Assembly (NCBI GenBank): GCA_021234155.1
Contig: JAJEKV010000036.1
Coordinates: forward strand, 9,559,426-9,623,425
Origin: Isoetes taiwanensis
Taxonomy: Eukaryota > Streptophyta > Lycopodiopsida > Isoetales > Isoetaceae
Direction: 5' to 3'
Length of the DNA stretch: 64,000 nt
The notes under the pieces are model-generated. The model was not told where the DNA came from. It was given only the letters and a program-made list of their open reading frames with translations, and did not search any database. Of this stretch, positions 24,724 through 35,702 are shown piece by piece (position 1 is the first letter of the stretch; every line of letters starts with the position of its first letter). The position numbers and the translations under genes were made by a program.

Positions 24724-27322
24724 TGTGACGAGCCTGTCGAGTTGATTCTCATGGCAACTCGGGATCTTGTCAATACTTGAGGTTAGATCTAGGTTGATAT
24801 GAAAACTCTAACCAATTAATAGTGGTGAAGAATTTAATCTTCCAAAAATAATGGAGAATGATTCCCTTCTTATACATATCTAATATCCAGCAATTGTAAT
24901 ATAGTTAAAGGGAAATACATCCATAATGTATTTGTTCAAAACCAAAGCTAAGATTCATCTTCTATAAAACTCCAACTCAGCCCCGCGATCCCCAACCGCA
25001 CTAATCAAGCATCGCCCGAGCACCACCTTGCTCAATCACTGCATGCACTCAAAGGGGTTAGTCCTCATGACTAAGTGGGGATCCCATAGCTGCCTCTGCA
25101 TGCATAAAACATCTTGAAAGTCTTGGGTAACAAACATAAACAACCCAAAGACGCAAGAACCTATGGTGCAATGCTAGACAATGACAACAAAGAAAACAAC
25201 ATAAACATCAATAGCAAAGAACATAACCAAAGTACCAAACCATCATAAACAAACTCCTGACAATGGGTAGCTCAAATGCCTACATACAGGCCCCCAGTTA
25301 GCGGGATAACGCCACCAAATTTTACATTCCAAGCCCCAGAAGCGAGGTGGTGGGGTGAACCTCGTATGCGCATACCCTCTCAGCCCACGTCTGGCACTGG
25401 AGGACCTCTTACCATGGGGTTTCACAAGAGTTGACTGACGTAGCAATCCCGGCCAGGAGAACTAATGCCCGGTGTCACAGAGCACAAGAACCACAGAGAA
25501 TCACAGATGAACATGAGCATGCCGGAGCAACCTAGGCCACCGAACCTAGAAGTCCGACCCCGGAGGTTCCAATAAACATAATCAAATACCAAGACAACAG
25601 TGGAACAATGCAAATACGATGACATGTGGTGTTCATTAGAATGTTTACTATAAATGTGCCTAGATCATACTCTTAGCCGTTGTCAAGGTTGCCCATACAA
25701 CCTAACCATGCCGAAGTAGCTAGATCGATGATGAAAACCATAATGACAACTCAAATGTTGATGTAGCGTGCTCAAACCACCCCTGTAAGGTCGATGCAGG
25801 ATTCACTCCACAACATTATTTATTTAAGCTCCCTTAGGTATGGTTTCAAGTATTAATATTAAAATTCCACTTTCATAGCTAAGCAATTAATTGCGATTCG
25901 GACCGGCCCCCCAACTTACGCTTTTCCTCAAGCTTAAAATTCATGGGGTCCCTTGACCGCAATCGCCTGAACTTCCGTCAAGCAGCTCCCAAGCAAGCCC
26001 CATCTCCGTGAGCAAGCCCGTATAATTATCTTAGATACCTTTGATTTACTAGATTTAAATTACATAATATCTTAGCTAAATGCAACCATTCATAGAATTT
26101 CTTACAATTTGTTATTATTCCGTCGCTGTCTTCATGCTGGAACTTCCTCTATTGGTTACTTCTTCTTTAAATCTAGGTGCATCTCAATCCCATCTATGGT
26201 TACCTAGCTTTCTAATTTCTTTTAGCTTGCTAGCAATTGTGCTCAAAGCAACAAATTGACAATTCTAAATGGACCAAAACCCAATAGAATGACAGGAAAC
26301 AGAAAAAAACAGCAAATAAGCAAATCAAGATAGACATGTTCGGCCTCTGAGACTCTGATTTTGGCATCGATTCACATCTAGCTATGACCCACAACCAAAT
26401 CGATCTGCTCAAGGCCCAAATCGACTTGATTTAGCTGATTTTGAAGCGATTTGGGCTAGTTGGGTCGCCTCAGAGCTCTTCTAATTCGCAACAACATTGC
26501 TCTGCCGACCCTTAATTTCACCAAACAACATCTTAGCTTCAATTTCGCCCCTTTTTATGCTGCTGCAGCCCACTTCCAAGAGTCTCCCAAGTCGGATTAA
26601 TGTTGCTTCAGTTCTGTACCAGCTTTTGGGCTCTATCCGAAGCATTCAATTTACCTTTACCCTTCTAAATCTGGTTGCTAAGGAGCAATTCCGACCCTTC
26701 CTAGCTGTTCTCAATTGCTTATTAAAACCATATGCATCGATTCGGTTCCTTTACAGGATCCCGTGTCACCCGCTTAAACAAAGCCCGACAATCTACCCCC
26801 TCAATCCGGATGTTCACATCAATGTATAAGCATCCAATTCTCTTATGAAAAGCATGAACGATTTTACTCCTATCAATACTCATGATTTCTTACCTCTAGA
26901 GTTTTTGCATGCCACAGTTTCTTAAACATACACAGCTAAATCCTCCTATCAAATCATGCATAAATCCAATGATGGCAGCCCATGTATCTCAGATTAACTC
27001 AGCAAAACCCCACCTTATAAGGAAGAACGATTTGATGCGTCTATGCAAGCTCTTGCCTCCAGATATCCTCCCCCGGCTCCTCTGCAACTCGAATTCCTTC
27101 TGTAGCTCCTCTCTTGCAAAAATTCCTCACGTACCACCAAAAGCCCTCAACTCCACGTCTCCAAAAAGCTTCTAAAATTCCTTTCTCAATTTGCCTCTCT
27201 AATTTATAAAGCTTTTGCTTATTTTTAGTTCTGCATGCATGTTCTATCTTGCATGCATATCAAACATGTATATACGTACATGAGTACGTATACTGGCCCA
27301 TCAAGCGGCCAGGACCGTTACA
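24724..27322 (-). repeat. LTR 5 of the array (5' LTR)
   Basis: 2,599 bp, ending CCGTTACA against unrelated flank (ATGTACGTG). This defines the outer edge of the array. Confidence 0.88.
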
Positions 27323-27800
27323 ATGTACGTGTAATATCCATGTGGGCCTCGGTACCTCCACCGCCCGACACGACCGGATGTTCCACGTGGCAAAGGGTGA
27401 TTGGCTAAGGAATCTAGGCGCCGGGGTAGATAGATTTTTTTTTTTTGTAAAGTAGGCTAGGGCACGAATCCTAAGAAACTATATTTGAGGGCCAAGATGA
27501 ACGATTTTTTTTTATTTTCTTTTTTGCAAAAAGGATCCTTTTTTATGCTCTAGAAGATGCTGGAATCTTTTTTTGCAAATGAGCACTTTTGAATTTTGTC
27601 CTTAAAATGGTGTGTATGGAAGGTGATGTGGCAAGAGAGCATGATGAGTTAGCAATGTAATGGTGACATGGCAAACAAGGGTGGTGAGGTGTCAAACAAC
27701 TTGGCTAAGAATATTTTTTCTAGTCAAAACTTTGGATGAGGTGGACATGATGTATATGACATGTGGATGATGATGTGGAGCTGTTGGTGATGATGTGGCA
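27323..27800. other. Non-coding flank between array and LINE
   Basis: Starts GC-rich, then T-rich runs near 27430 and 27510. The stretch 27600-27780 is rich in GATG/ACATG words. No gene seen. Confidence 0.45.
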
Positions 27801-29845
27801 TGAGGATGTGTCTATTCATGATCCCATTCTTTGTCTTCATGATAGATTCTATGTGAGTGAACATTTTTGGCATAGCTGTGATAGAGTCTCCAATCTTAAT
27901 GGCTTTACCATTTCTGATCACTTCCCCCAGCTCCTTCAAATCAATGGTAATCCCAATAGCACTAAGAGGAATTCTTTCTTTAAGTTGAATGTTTCCTTGC
28001 TCCAGCATGATAGTTTTCTTCAAGACTTCGAGCAGATTTATAGCAGTATCCCCAAGCCCACTAATCAGTTGGGATGGATGAATTGGTGGATTCAGACCTC
28101 TAAGAGTATCAAGAGCTGGCTCAAGAATTGGGGTAAGCAGATTCACACTCAAGGTAAGCAGTATCTTGAAGATCTCAGAGCTGAACTTCAGTCCTGCCCT
28201 CATGAGCAACAAGAGGAAATCAAACTTAAGATTGAAAAGGAGGAAATTAAGGTTGCTAAGGGTTGGCAGCTAAAGGCCAAAATTAAGGAGCTCAAGGAAG
28301 ATGAAAGGTCCAACTCCAAATATTTCTTTATCAAGGCCAAAAGCAAAATAAGAAGAAATCATATTTATAGTATTCAAGCTGATGGTATGACTCTCTCTGA
28401 GGATATTGATCTTAAAAAAGCTGCCTCCAATCATTTTATTAAGATTATAGGTAAATAACCATGATTTCTCTGAAGCTGAAATGGACAATTTCATTCACAT
28501 GCAAAATGTTATTCAAGATATTCACAATGACACATTGAAAGCCCCTTTTACCAATGAGGAACTCTTCATAAGTGTCTCAGGTATGGAAAATGGTAAGACC
28601 CCAGAGCCTGACGGCCTTCCTGCTGAATTCTTTAAAAAAACTTGGGGTATTATTGGCTCTGACATTACTAATTTGTGTAATGAATTTCTAATGCTCAGAT
28701 CTTTGGATAGCAGAATTAATACTAGCCTTTATTCCCAAGGTTGAGGAGCCAATTACCTTTTCTGATTACAGGCCAATTTCCCTCACCAATGTTATTTATA
28801 AGATCATTTCAGCCACCATTGCCTCCAGATTGAAAAAGATCCTCAACATGGTCATCTCGAACAATCAATCAGCCTATCTCAAGGATAGATTTATCTTAGA
28901 CAATGTAGTGATGGCCAATATTGGTATGAATTGGGCTAAGGAAATCAAACAAGACATTGGCCTGCTCAAATTAGACATCACTAAAGCCTTTGATACTGTC
29001 TCTTGGAGATTCTTGATTAAATGTTGTCATAAGATGGGATTCTCTCATGAGGTCACCAGCATGTTTTTGGCCATTCTCAAGAATTCCAGATCTTCTGTTC
29101 TAATCAATGGTGAATGCAGCCTTTTCTTTGAGATTAAAAGAGGTGTGAAACAAGGCTGTCCCTTGGCTCCCTTTCTCTTCCTTATAGTTATGGAAGCTTT
29201 AAGCAGTGCTCTCAAAAAAATCTGAAAATGATGGCAGAATTAAAGGCTTGAAGCTCCCAGACAAACAGGTATTTCTTAATGCTCATTTTGCAAATGACAC
29301 CTTCCTTTTTATCAAGATGGAGGAGGCTTCAATCACCAACACTCATGAGCTGCTTTATAACTTTGGCAACACTTTTGGATGTAAGATTAACCCTACCAAG
29401 TCAAAGTTGATAGCATACAATCAGGTAACATGGCAGAATTCTGCTCATAATCTCGGCTGTGAGTATATCTCTCTTATCACTAAACCTAAAATTCTAGGTA
29501 TTCCTTTTGCTTTGAGAAGTAATGCTAGCGAGCTTTGGGGGGGATATCATTGAGAAATTTAATAGAAAAGCTGATCTGTTAAACAGTAAGTTTCTCTCCA
29601 AAAATGGTAGAGCAGTCTTGGCTAATTCAGTTATATCTGCCTCTCATGTTTATCAATCTTCCATTCTTTTAGCTCCAAAGAAAGTTACTTCCAAGCTTCA
29701 GAGCATTCTTGGTAGATTTATAGCTAGTGGGGGAACTAGTAGAACTTGGATTCCTGTGGCTATGAAGGAGTGTATGAAAAGTAAGAAAAATGGTGGATTG
29801 GGTATTATTGACATTGAAAAGCAGAGTATGGCCCTGGCAGCTAAG
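27800..29845 (+). pseudogene. LINE (L1 type) ORF2, 5' part: endonuclease end and reverse transcriptase
   Basis: This is the first half of an L1-like ORF2 that would nick DNA and reverse-transcribe its own RNA. Visible motifs in order are the endonuclease end (DRFYVS and SDHFPQ at about 27840-27930), GKTPEPDGLPAEFFK (about 28590), the fingers region with YRPISL and QSAYLKDRFILDN (about 28770-28900), LLKLDITKAFDTVSW (about 28970), RGVKQGCPLAPFLF (about 29140), and FANDTFLF (about 29290), where the usual catalytic FADD reads FAND. Frames change near 28458, 28735, 29220 and 29525. The 5' end is truncated within the endonuclease. At 29845 the frame (ALAAK) is interrupted by the MULE and continues at 41737. 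Confidence 0.9.
29837..29845. repeat. Left target-site duplication GCAGCTAAG of the MULE
   Basis: Lies inside the LINE codons for AAK. Identical to 41728-41736. Confidence 0.92.
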
Positions 29846-32154
29846 GGGGAAATCTTTTTCATGGGCTTTTTTATTTGGGCACTCTGGGCTTTTTTGAGAC
29901 TAAGATAAGATTTTATCTGCACGCTTGAAATTGAAATCAAGCATACAAACAACCCCAAACTAGCTACCTTATCTTAACATGAAATTTGACATTTCAAGAA
30001 TGTATTTACCCATTGAATTTAGTGTCAAATGCCTGCCTATAGCTTCTATTATCATTAGAAAACGAATTTTTGACAAACAGAATGGTGGACACCATAAGTG
30101 AAATAACATTAACAATAAAATATAGAGTCAAAAGTATGCACTCTATGCAAGTTGTGCCTCATCATCTACAAATTTGCATTTTTTTCTTTTTTTGTCCTTC
30201 AAATGTATAGGAATCATGTACGTGGACATATATCGAGCTTCACTTTCTGCATATACTGGTAGTTTAAACGTGCTGCATAAGAATCAAATGTATTAGTAAA
30301 TATGTCGATGCATAAAAAGATCAAAAGTTTAATAGCAAAATATGATACTGAAAAACTCACGGACTAGTCCAAGGGTTCGTCCACATCCTGAACCGGAACA
30401 TTCTCAATGTCGTCTTCATCTCCACTCTCATCTGATTTGTCAAGATCAATAGAAGGAGCCCCACAATGCCGCAAGCAAGCAAGCACGAACCAACCAACAC
30501 TTCATCCTTCTCGGCCCAAAGTAATGAACACCTTTTAACGCCAAGATGCTTCCATCATAGAGCCGATTAAAGAAAACAAGTCCAATGCAAAGCCACCCGT
30601 CACACGTAAAGAATGAAGTATAAATTCCATCACTTTTGTTGATTTTTCCAAGCCATATCTTGATTGTTTTGCATCATGCAATCGGCAACCTATCTTTTTC
30701 AGCTAGCACATTGAAAAGAACATTGTTGTTTTGGTTCAATTCCCTCATGGAATACACCACCGAAGTTTATCTTCCCAACATCAACTCCAATCCTCGGTGT
30801 AGACAATGAAATAGTAACAACTATTCTCAAAAACTCCAAAGGCATCACGAAGTTACCTCACTTGGAGTTTTCTCGACCATGAAGTACATGCGCTTGCCTT
30901 TCAAGATTGCGTTTCTTTGCTTTGCAAAGAAAGATCCAAAATCTTCAATTGCTTAATACCGCAAAAGCATATCACAAATCCAGAATCATCAACACAAAGT
31001 GTGGCTATAGTGAAAGCATCATCAATAACCTGTTTGCTACATAAGTTCCATTCAGGAACTACCAAGTGACCCATCGTAGGTCTTTCATTTGTAGGGAAGT
31101 CCAATAATACGACATCGGCTCCCCAATTTCTGTCCACTTTGTTTCTCCTGTATGTACGTTTTTCCATTGCCACTTTCCTTCCAAATTCTCTAATGGACTT
31201 AAATATGGACTCTTGAGTAGAGTTCATTGTGGCAAAAATGTCCAAAACATCGGCTAAATCAATGACAGAGAAACATTAGCATACCTTCGTTCAACTTGTT
31301 GGATACCACAATCCTCATTTTCCTGGATTTGTGTCTCCTCTGCACTAGAACCGTGATCCATGAAAGTAGTCTCACTCACAATGTTCTTCTTAACTTCTTT
31401 TTTTGAATCTCTTGGTAATGCAAGCTTTCTTCTCCTTTTGACGCGAAGATTACCATCATCCACAGCATCAATATCAACATCACCTGCTGACAACCTACCA
31501 TCAGTCATCTCTTTGAACAATGCTCCCTCTTCTTCTGGAAATTTGCACAAGGAAATCAATCCACCAAGGACAATTACGAATTTCCCATTCAGATAAACCT
31601 CCTTTCCTGTCATGATTTCTTTTGGATGAGTACATAGAGGTCTCCTCACGTCCTTTAGCCCATTGTTGCAGCAGGAATGGCAATGCATCAATATATTTCT
31701 TCTCGAGGCAATACTTGAAATACCTGAAAATTGAAAGAACAATTTTAGTGGATATTTCTACATGTATTTTAGTGAGGGTTTAAATCCTCTGCATATAAAT
31801 GTAAAAATCATTTACCTATAGCAGACTCGTTCCGAAGCCTTCTGAATTTCATAGGCATCTTCTACTTTTGTTGTTGCAGACATATTCTTCTCGTAAGCTT
31901 TAAACATATCACTCCTGTTCTTCACCTTAAATTGTCTTAACCACATTTGCAAATCATCTCCCCCGTGGTTGACTTTAATGCCCTCATCTAACACAATTGC
32001 ATCAAAAGTTTCCTGTGACTTGGTTAGAAGAGTTTCCAACCATGTCTCCTTTTTAACCCATTCATGGAAATCCCTATCATTGGCTGGAATATTGTAACTG
32101 CGAATAATAGCTGTACCAGATGTCATCCAAGTCAGCCAACGATCCCTTGTGGAG

Positions 32155-32157
32155 TTA
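32155..32157. repeat. Left TTA target duplication
   Basis: Matches 35700-35702 across the PIF-like element. Confidence 0.85.
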
Positions 32158-32559
32158 GGGTCCATTCAAACCCGTGGTTAAGTTAAGTCAAGTCAAAAAA
32201 AATTAACTCGCTAGTTTAACTTAACTATAATAATTGTATTCGCACCCAAAAGGGTTAACTTTCTATTAAAATACTAAACTTAACTAGGACAAGCAAAATA
32301 TCTTCACACCCACCATAGTTAAAGTTAATAATTTTAACCTAACTAAACAACATGTTGTTGTTCAGACATTGTCCTATTAGGTTAGTAGTAACCGAAATGC
32401 TTTCACACACGCCATTAGTTAAGTTACAACTTTAACTTAACTAGAACACCTTCAGACCATTCTAGTTAAGTTTATTATTTTAAACTTAACCAATTGCCCT
32501 CACACATGTTCTAGTTAAGTTATCTACCTATTTCAAATATTTTGCTTTATTTACCTAGC

Positions 32560-33500
32560 TTTAGATATAATTTTACAAATAGTATAAAGTCTATATGCCT
32601 ATTACATTAATGCTATCACAAAGCTTTGCCGAAGATGCACCTGGTAGATTGCAATAAATGAACATTGATCAATTATTGCAAATAGGCTGGAAAATTATCC
32701 TATATGCCTAATGATTCTTTCTACAGAAGACAATGTCCATAGTGAACAACCAATAATAGAAATCATTGCAACAATTAATTCACCAAAGAGCTTACCATAG
32801 AATTTAAAACGTCATAACTAAAGCTTGCATGCCAGGTATTGAAGTGGAAGTCTGACGTAAGAACATGCAGATGACCTGAAGCAGAGGGGTGCATAAAAAA
32901 TAGAAATGGCATCAATGCCGCATTACGAACATGTGGTGATGATGGATCCAATTGCTCTTGAGCCCTATTGCACACGGGCTTGAAATGGGATTGATTCAAT
33001 CACATTGATTGATGCTTAAAGCATCTGTTATAGTACTAAATGATATGGTTGTCAGTCTAAGTGCCCAACTCAAACAGCGCAAATACACATAGGACAGTAG
33101 TGCAAGTCTTTTATTAACAATATATAGATGACATAATACAAACAACCAACATTGACACAATTGGACCATACGAATCAAGTACACACCTCTGTCAAAAACC
33201 ACTTTCCACTACCTCCTGTGCAATTTCTGACCTCTTTCCCTGATACAACTTGCTTCACAGATACTGCATCTACATTGGGCATCTTTCTGACACTTGGGAT
33301 AATATTCATTGTGTTGCCAGATCAGAGCTAGACAGATGATTGTTCCAGAAGAAATAAAGGAACAATCCATTTCATGTGGACTCTTTTGTTTCCTGTCATG
33401 TCTCCTCTTCTACACTGACTGTTATGCTTTTGTTTTGCTGCCCATTTCACTTTCTTAGACATCATTAATGTCAGTCTCCTAAGGCTTTATCTGCCTATTC
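32560..33500. other. Interior of the PIF-like element, origin unknown
   Basis: No recognisable exon. Short minus-strand frames at 32775-32999 and 32996-33202 lack motifs. It may be captured intronic DNA. Confidence 0.4.
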
Positions 33501-33508
33501 TCTAGCTG

Positions 33509-33703
33509 GTGAGAACACTTGCAAAGAACACATTCACAACCATGAAGTAATAGTATTTGCCTGCAGTTACCCTGTCTAATTTTGATTTTGATAAATGCCC
33601 TTCCAATTTAGAGATAATCATCAGGACACTTGGAAGTAAAAGAAGGAACAGTTTAAGGATCAATCCTGGCAGAAAACCTTGCACAAATGATTTCACAAGT
33701 TTT
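33509..33703 (-). pseudogene. Captured exon of an OSCA/ERD4-type channel
   Basis: The exon starts after an acceptor-like ATCGCAG and reads FLPGLILKLFLLLLPSVLMI then ISKLEGHLSKSKL and KYYYFMVVNVFF. This is the transmembrane pattern of the plant OSCA/CSC1 (DUF221, ERD4-like) family of mechanosensitive or hyperosmolality-gated calcium channels. Only this exon is present, and a stop follows (TAG 33502-33504) with no donor site. It is a gene fragment, not a channel gene. Confidence 0.75.
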
Positions 33704-34554
33704 CTGCGATGCGAGAGAAGAAAAACTTATCAGATAACCATACAAACAATAACCAGAACAACTTTTAAAGCAGAACAGAATGTACAGTCCTCATATTACA
33801 GCAATAGGAATTCCTCATCGGCATAAAACAAATTCAGAATGTTCATACTCTGCCTAGATATTACCAAAAAGTAAAGCTAATCGAATTCCTATCAGATTGA
33901 TTGAGAATAGGCATCAGCAAGCGTGTTTAATGAGCCAAGATCTACCAACTGGAAATCGTTTGTTCACTTAACATGCATGTCTCCTGAAAAACCTCAACTT
34001 ACTCCAGGACTTGAATGTCCATCTTGTCCAGTGCAAGAAAATTCTGTGCGATTAACGCTAGATGGGCCAAAGGAAAGACGAAATTTTGAAAGGAGTTACT
34101 TAAGAGAAGGCACAACCGTGAATCAGGCTGGTTAGAAATTCTCATTGTGCACTAGGTGTACAATCCATAAGACCAAATGGCAATAATAAACCAATAGGGA
34201 CAGCCAACCTGCTGCCTAGTAACATGTGATTCAGAACCTAAAAATCAGAATGCTGACAGATAATTCAGATTCTTGTCTAGAAGCCAGAAGAAAATATGTG
34301 GTGTCTTTTTCTCACTTCATTTTGAGTGCACGCACCCAATGGAACCCCTCACGGAAGCGTCTTTAACATCATGTTGAATGTACAGAAAAAGACTACATAC
34401 AGTAAAAGCTTACGCATTTTAATACAAGGCAGAATCTACTGATTTGTCTAGAGAATAGTGTGTGCCGAGATCACTTTGCTAAGGCGGCACACTATGCTTG
34501 TTTCTGACATATTAAGCACAGATGAGTCATTCAAGTTTTTTAACTGTTACTTAC

Positions 34555-34623
34555 TCAATATCTGCAAGGGAATCAATAAGTGGAACCCGTATATTTGATG
34601 GCATGTTTATACTGAATACGAAC
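34555..34623 (-). pseudogene. RFC3: Captured RFC3-type exon (distal)
   Basis: Bounded by acceptor TGATCAG and donor GTAAGT. It reads FVFSINMPSNIRVPLIDSLA, the C-terminal domain pattern of plant replication factor C subunit 3 (human RFC5), part of the clamp loader that places PCNA on DNA. It splices in phase to the exon at 34728-34791 (CC|G codon). Confidence 0.8.
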
Positions 34624-34727
34624 CTGATCAATCAAAACAGAACCTCGTAAATAACCAACCGACTGGTAAAGAATATGACAACATTTGAATAACATACAAA
34701 ATACAAATGAGCCACAAGAGAACTTAC

Positions 34728-34791
34728 GGCTGGAGCTCTCTAACAATATCCACTAGAGCTAAACCTTTATTCGTTTTCATCTGAAGAATAT
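34728..34791 (-). pseudogene. RFC3: Captured RFC3-type exon (proximal)
   Basis: Reads DILQMKTNKGLALVDIVREL followed by QP, with acceptor TTTAAGCAG and donor GTAAGTTCTC. The KGLALVDIV block is the most recognisable RFC3 signature. Introns are kept, so this was copied from genomic DNA and not from mRNA. Confidence 0.82.
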
Positions 34792-34985
34792 CTGCTTAAA
34801 TTCGAAAAGTAGAAACATCAAAATTCACACATATAAAAATAAGGAAACAAATATTTTCGAAAATTACAATGTCTCTTATGGTAGAAACAGAAATGCATAA
34901 TAGAGGTCCAAATGTTTGCATCTGGTATATAGTTTACTAGCTTATGTCTCAGGAACCGAAAGAGAAAGAGCTCCAAATGAAATAC

Positions 34986-35327
34986 CTTTAATGGAACTCC
35001 AATCTGAGGTGCAGCAAGCCCAACTCCAGGGGCATTTCTCATTACGGCAATCATGTCATTAATCACATTCTGCACTCTCTCGCTACCAATGTCTGCCAAC
35101 GAATCTTCAGCTGCCGGTTCATGCAGCAGGGGGTCGCCAGCCTGCACTAATTCTGGAAGCTTTTTGCCCTTTGATCTGCCAAATCCAAACAAACTTGCTG
35201 TGGGACTACTGGTAAAATTCTGTGAACTCCGCTTTGTGGCCATTTTCCCCTGCTTTTGCCCTAGTGCTCCGTAAGTTATCCCAGAAAGGGATGCAGCATT
35301 TAGCCGATATAGATGGATTGGAAGCAT
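34986..35327 (-). pseudogene. PDF1A: Captured first exon of PDF1A (organellar peptide deformylase)
   Basis: It reads LPELVQAGDPLLHEPAAEDS, then IGSERVQNVINDMIAVMRNA and PGVGLAAPQIGVPLK, ending at a consensus donor (AAAG|GTATTT). PGVGLAAPQIG is motif 1 of peptide deformylase, which removes the formyl group from new proteins in mitochondria and plastids. The N-terminal part looks like a targeting peptide (from about M 35327; sequence up to 35443 is open in another frame). Motifs 2 and 3 (EGCLS, HEXXH) are absent, so no active enzyme can be made. Confidence 0.88.
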
Positions 35328-35699
35328 CCCTAACTTTGATTCCCTCCATCACGAGGCCCATGACCTCGATCGCGCCCAAGTCCTCCTCGGTCCCTCGCCA
35401 TATCTGCCCGCCGCCGTGTATAGGAAAAGGCATCGCCAATTAACTGGAGTTAAAGTGACCTCGTTGGGGTCACTTTAATTTTTCACATTTCCTAGTATAT
35501 TTTAACAGTCTAGTTAACTTTGTGTTAACAGCATATTAACTGCGATGTTGAGTGTGAAGGAAACTTTAGTTAAGGTTTTCCGTTAAAAAAAAGTTAACCA
35601 TCACTAACTAATATTATGGTAACTTAACTTGTGGTGTGAAGAGTGTTGTGGTTAAAAATGCTAACTTAACCTAACTTAACGGCTGGTCTGAATGGACCC

Positions 35700-35702
35700 T
35701 TA
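35700..35702. repeat. Right TTA target duplication
   Basis: Matches 32155-32157. Confidence 0.85.

Larger units (their letters stand above)
8747..27322 (-). mobile_element. Tandem TR-GAG-like retrotransposon array: 5 LTRs, 4 gag units
   Basis: Five direct repeats of about 2.6 kb (plus-strand edges TGTGACGAGCC and CCGTTACA) alternate with four internal regions of about 1.4 kb at a period near 4.0 kb. On the minus strand each unit reads LTR (TGTAACGG...CGTCACA), 2-nt spacer, TGGTATCAGAGCC primer site, leader, gag, purine-rich AGAAGGAGAGAC, next LTR. No protease, reverse transcriptase or integrase is present in any unit. Structure and coding capacity match the non-autonomous class described as terminal-repeat retrotransposons with a GAG domain. 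Shared LTRs between neighbours suggest growth by unequal LTR recombination. No 5-bp target duplication flanks the array (TTAAC left, ATGTA right). Confidence 0.88.
32158..35699. mobile_element. PIF/Harbinger-like element carrying host exons, 3.5 kb
   Basis: The ends are inverted: GGGTCCATTCAAACC at left, GGGTCCATTCAGACC read inward from the right. A TTA duplication flanks it (32155-32157 and 35700-35702). TTA target duplications and GGG-type termini are typical of PIF/Harbinger. Subterminal regions are packed with TTAACTTAAC-like words. There is no transposase. The interior holds exons of at least three unrelated host genes, all on the minus strand. It splits exon 3 of the MULE accessory gene, and removing it with one TTA restores the frame (AKVP followed by NSTRDRW). 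Confidence 0.9.

Noticed and set aside
31254-31284. 31-nt GT-AG segment as an intron in the accessory gene
   Set aside because: Too short for a plant intron. The flanking frames fit a single frameshift better (coding-like ...IDLADVLDIF across the site).
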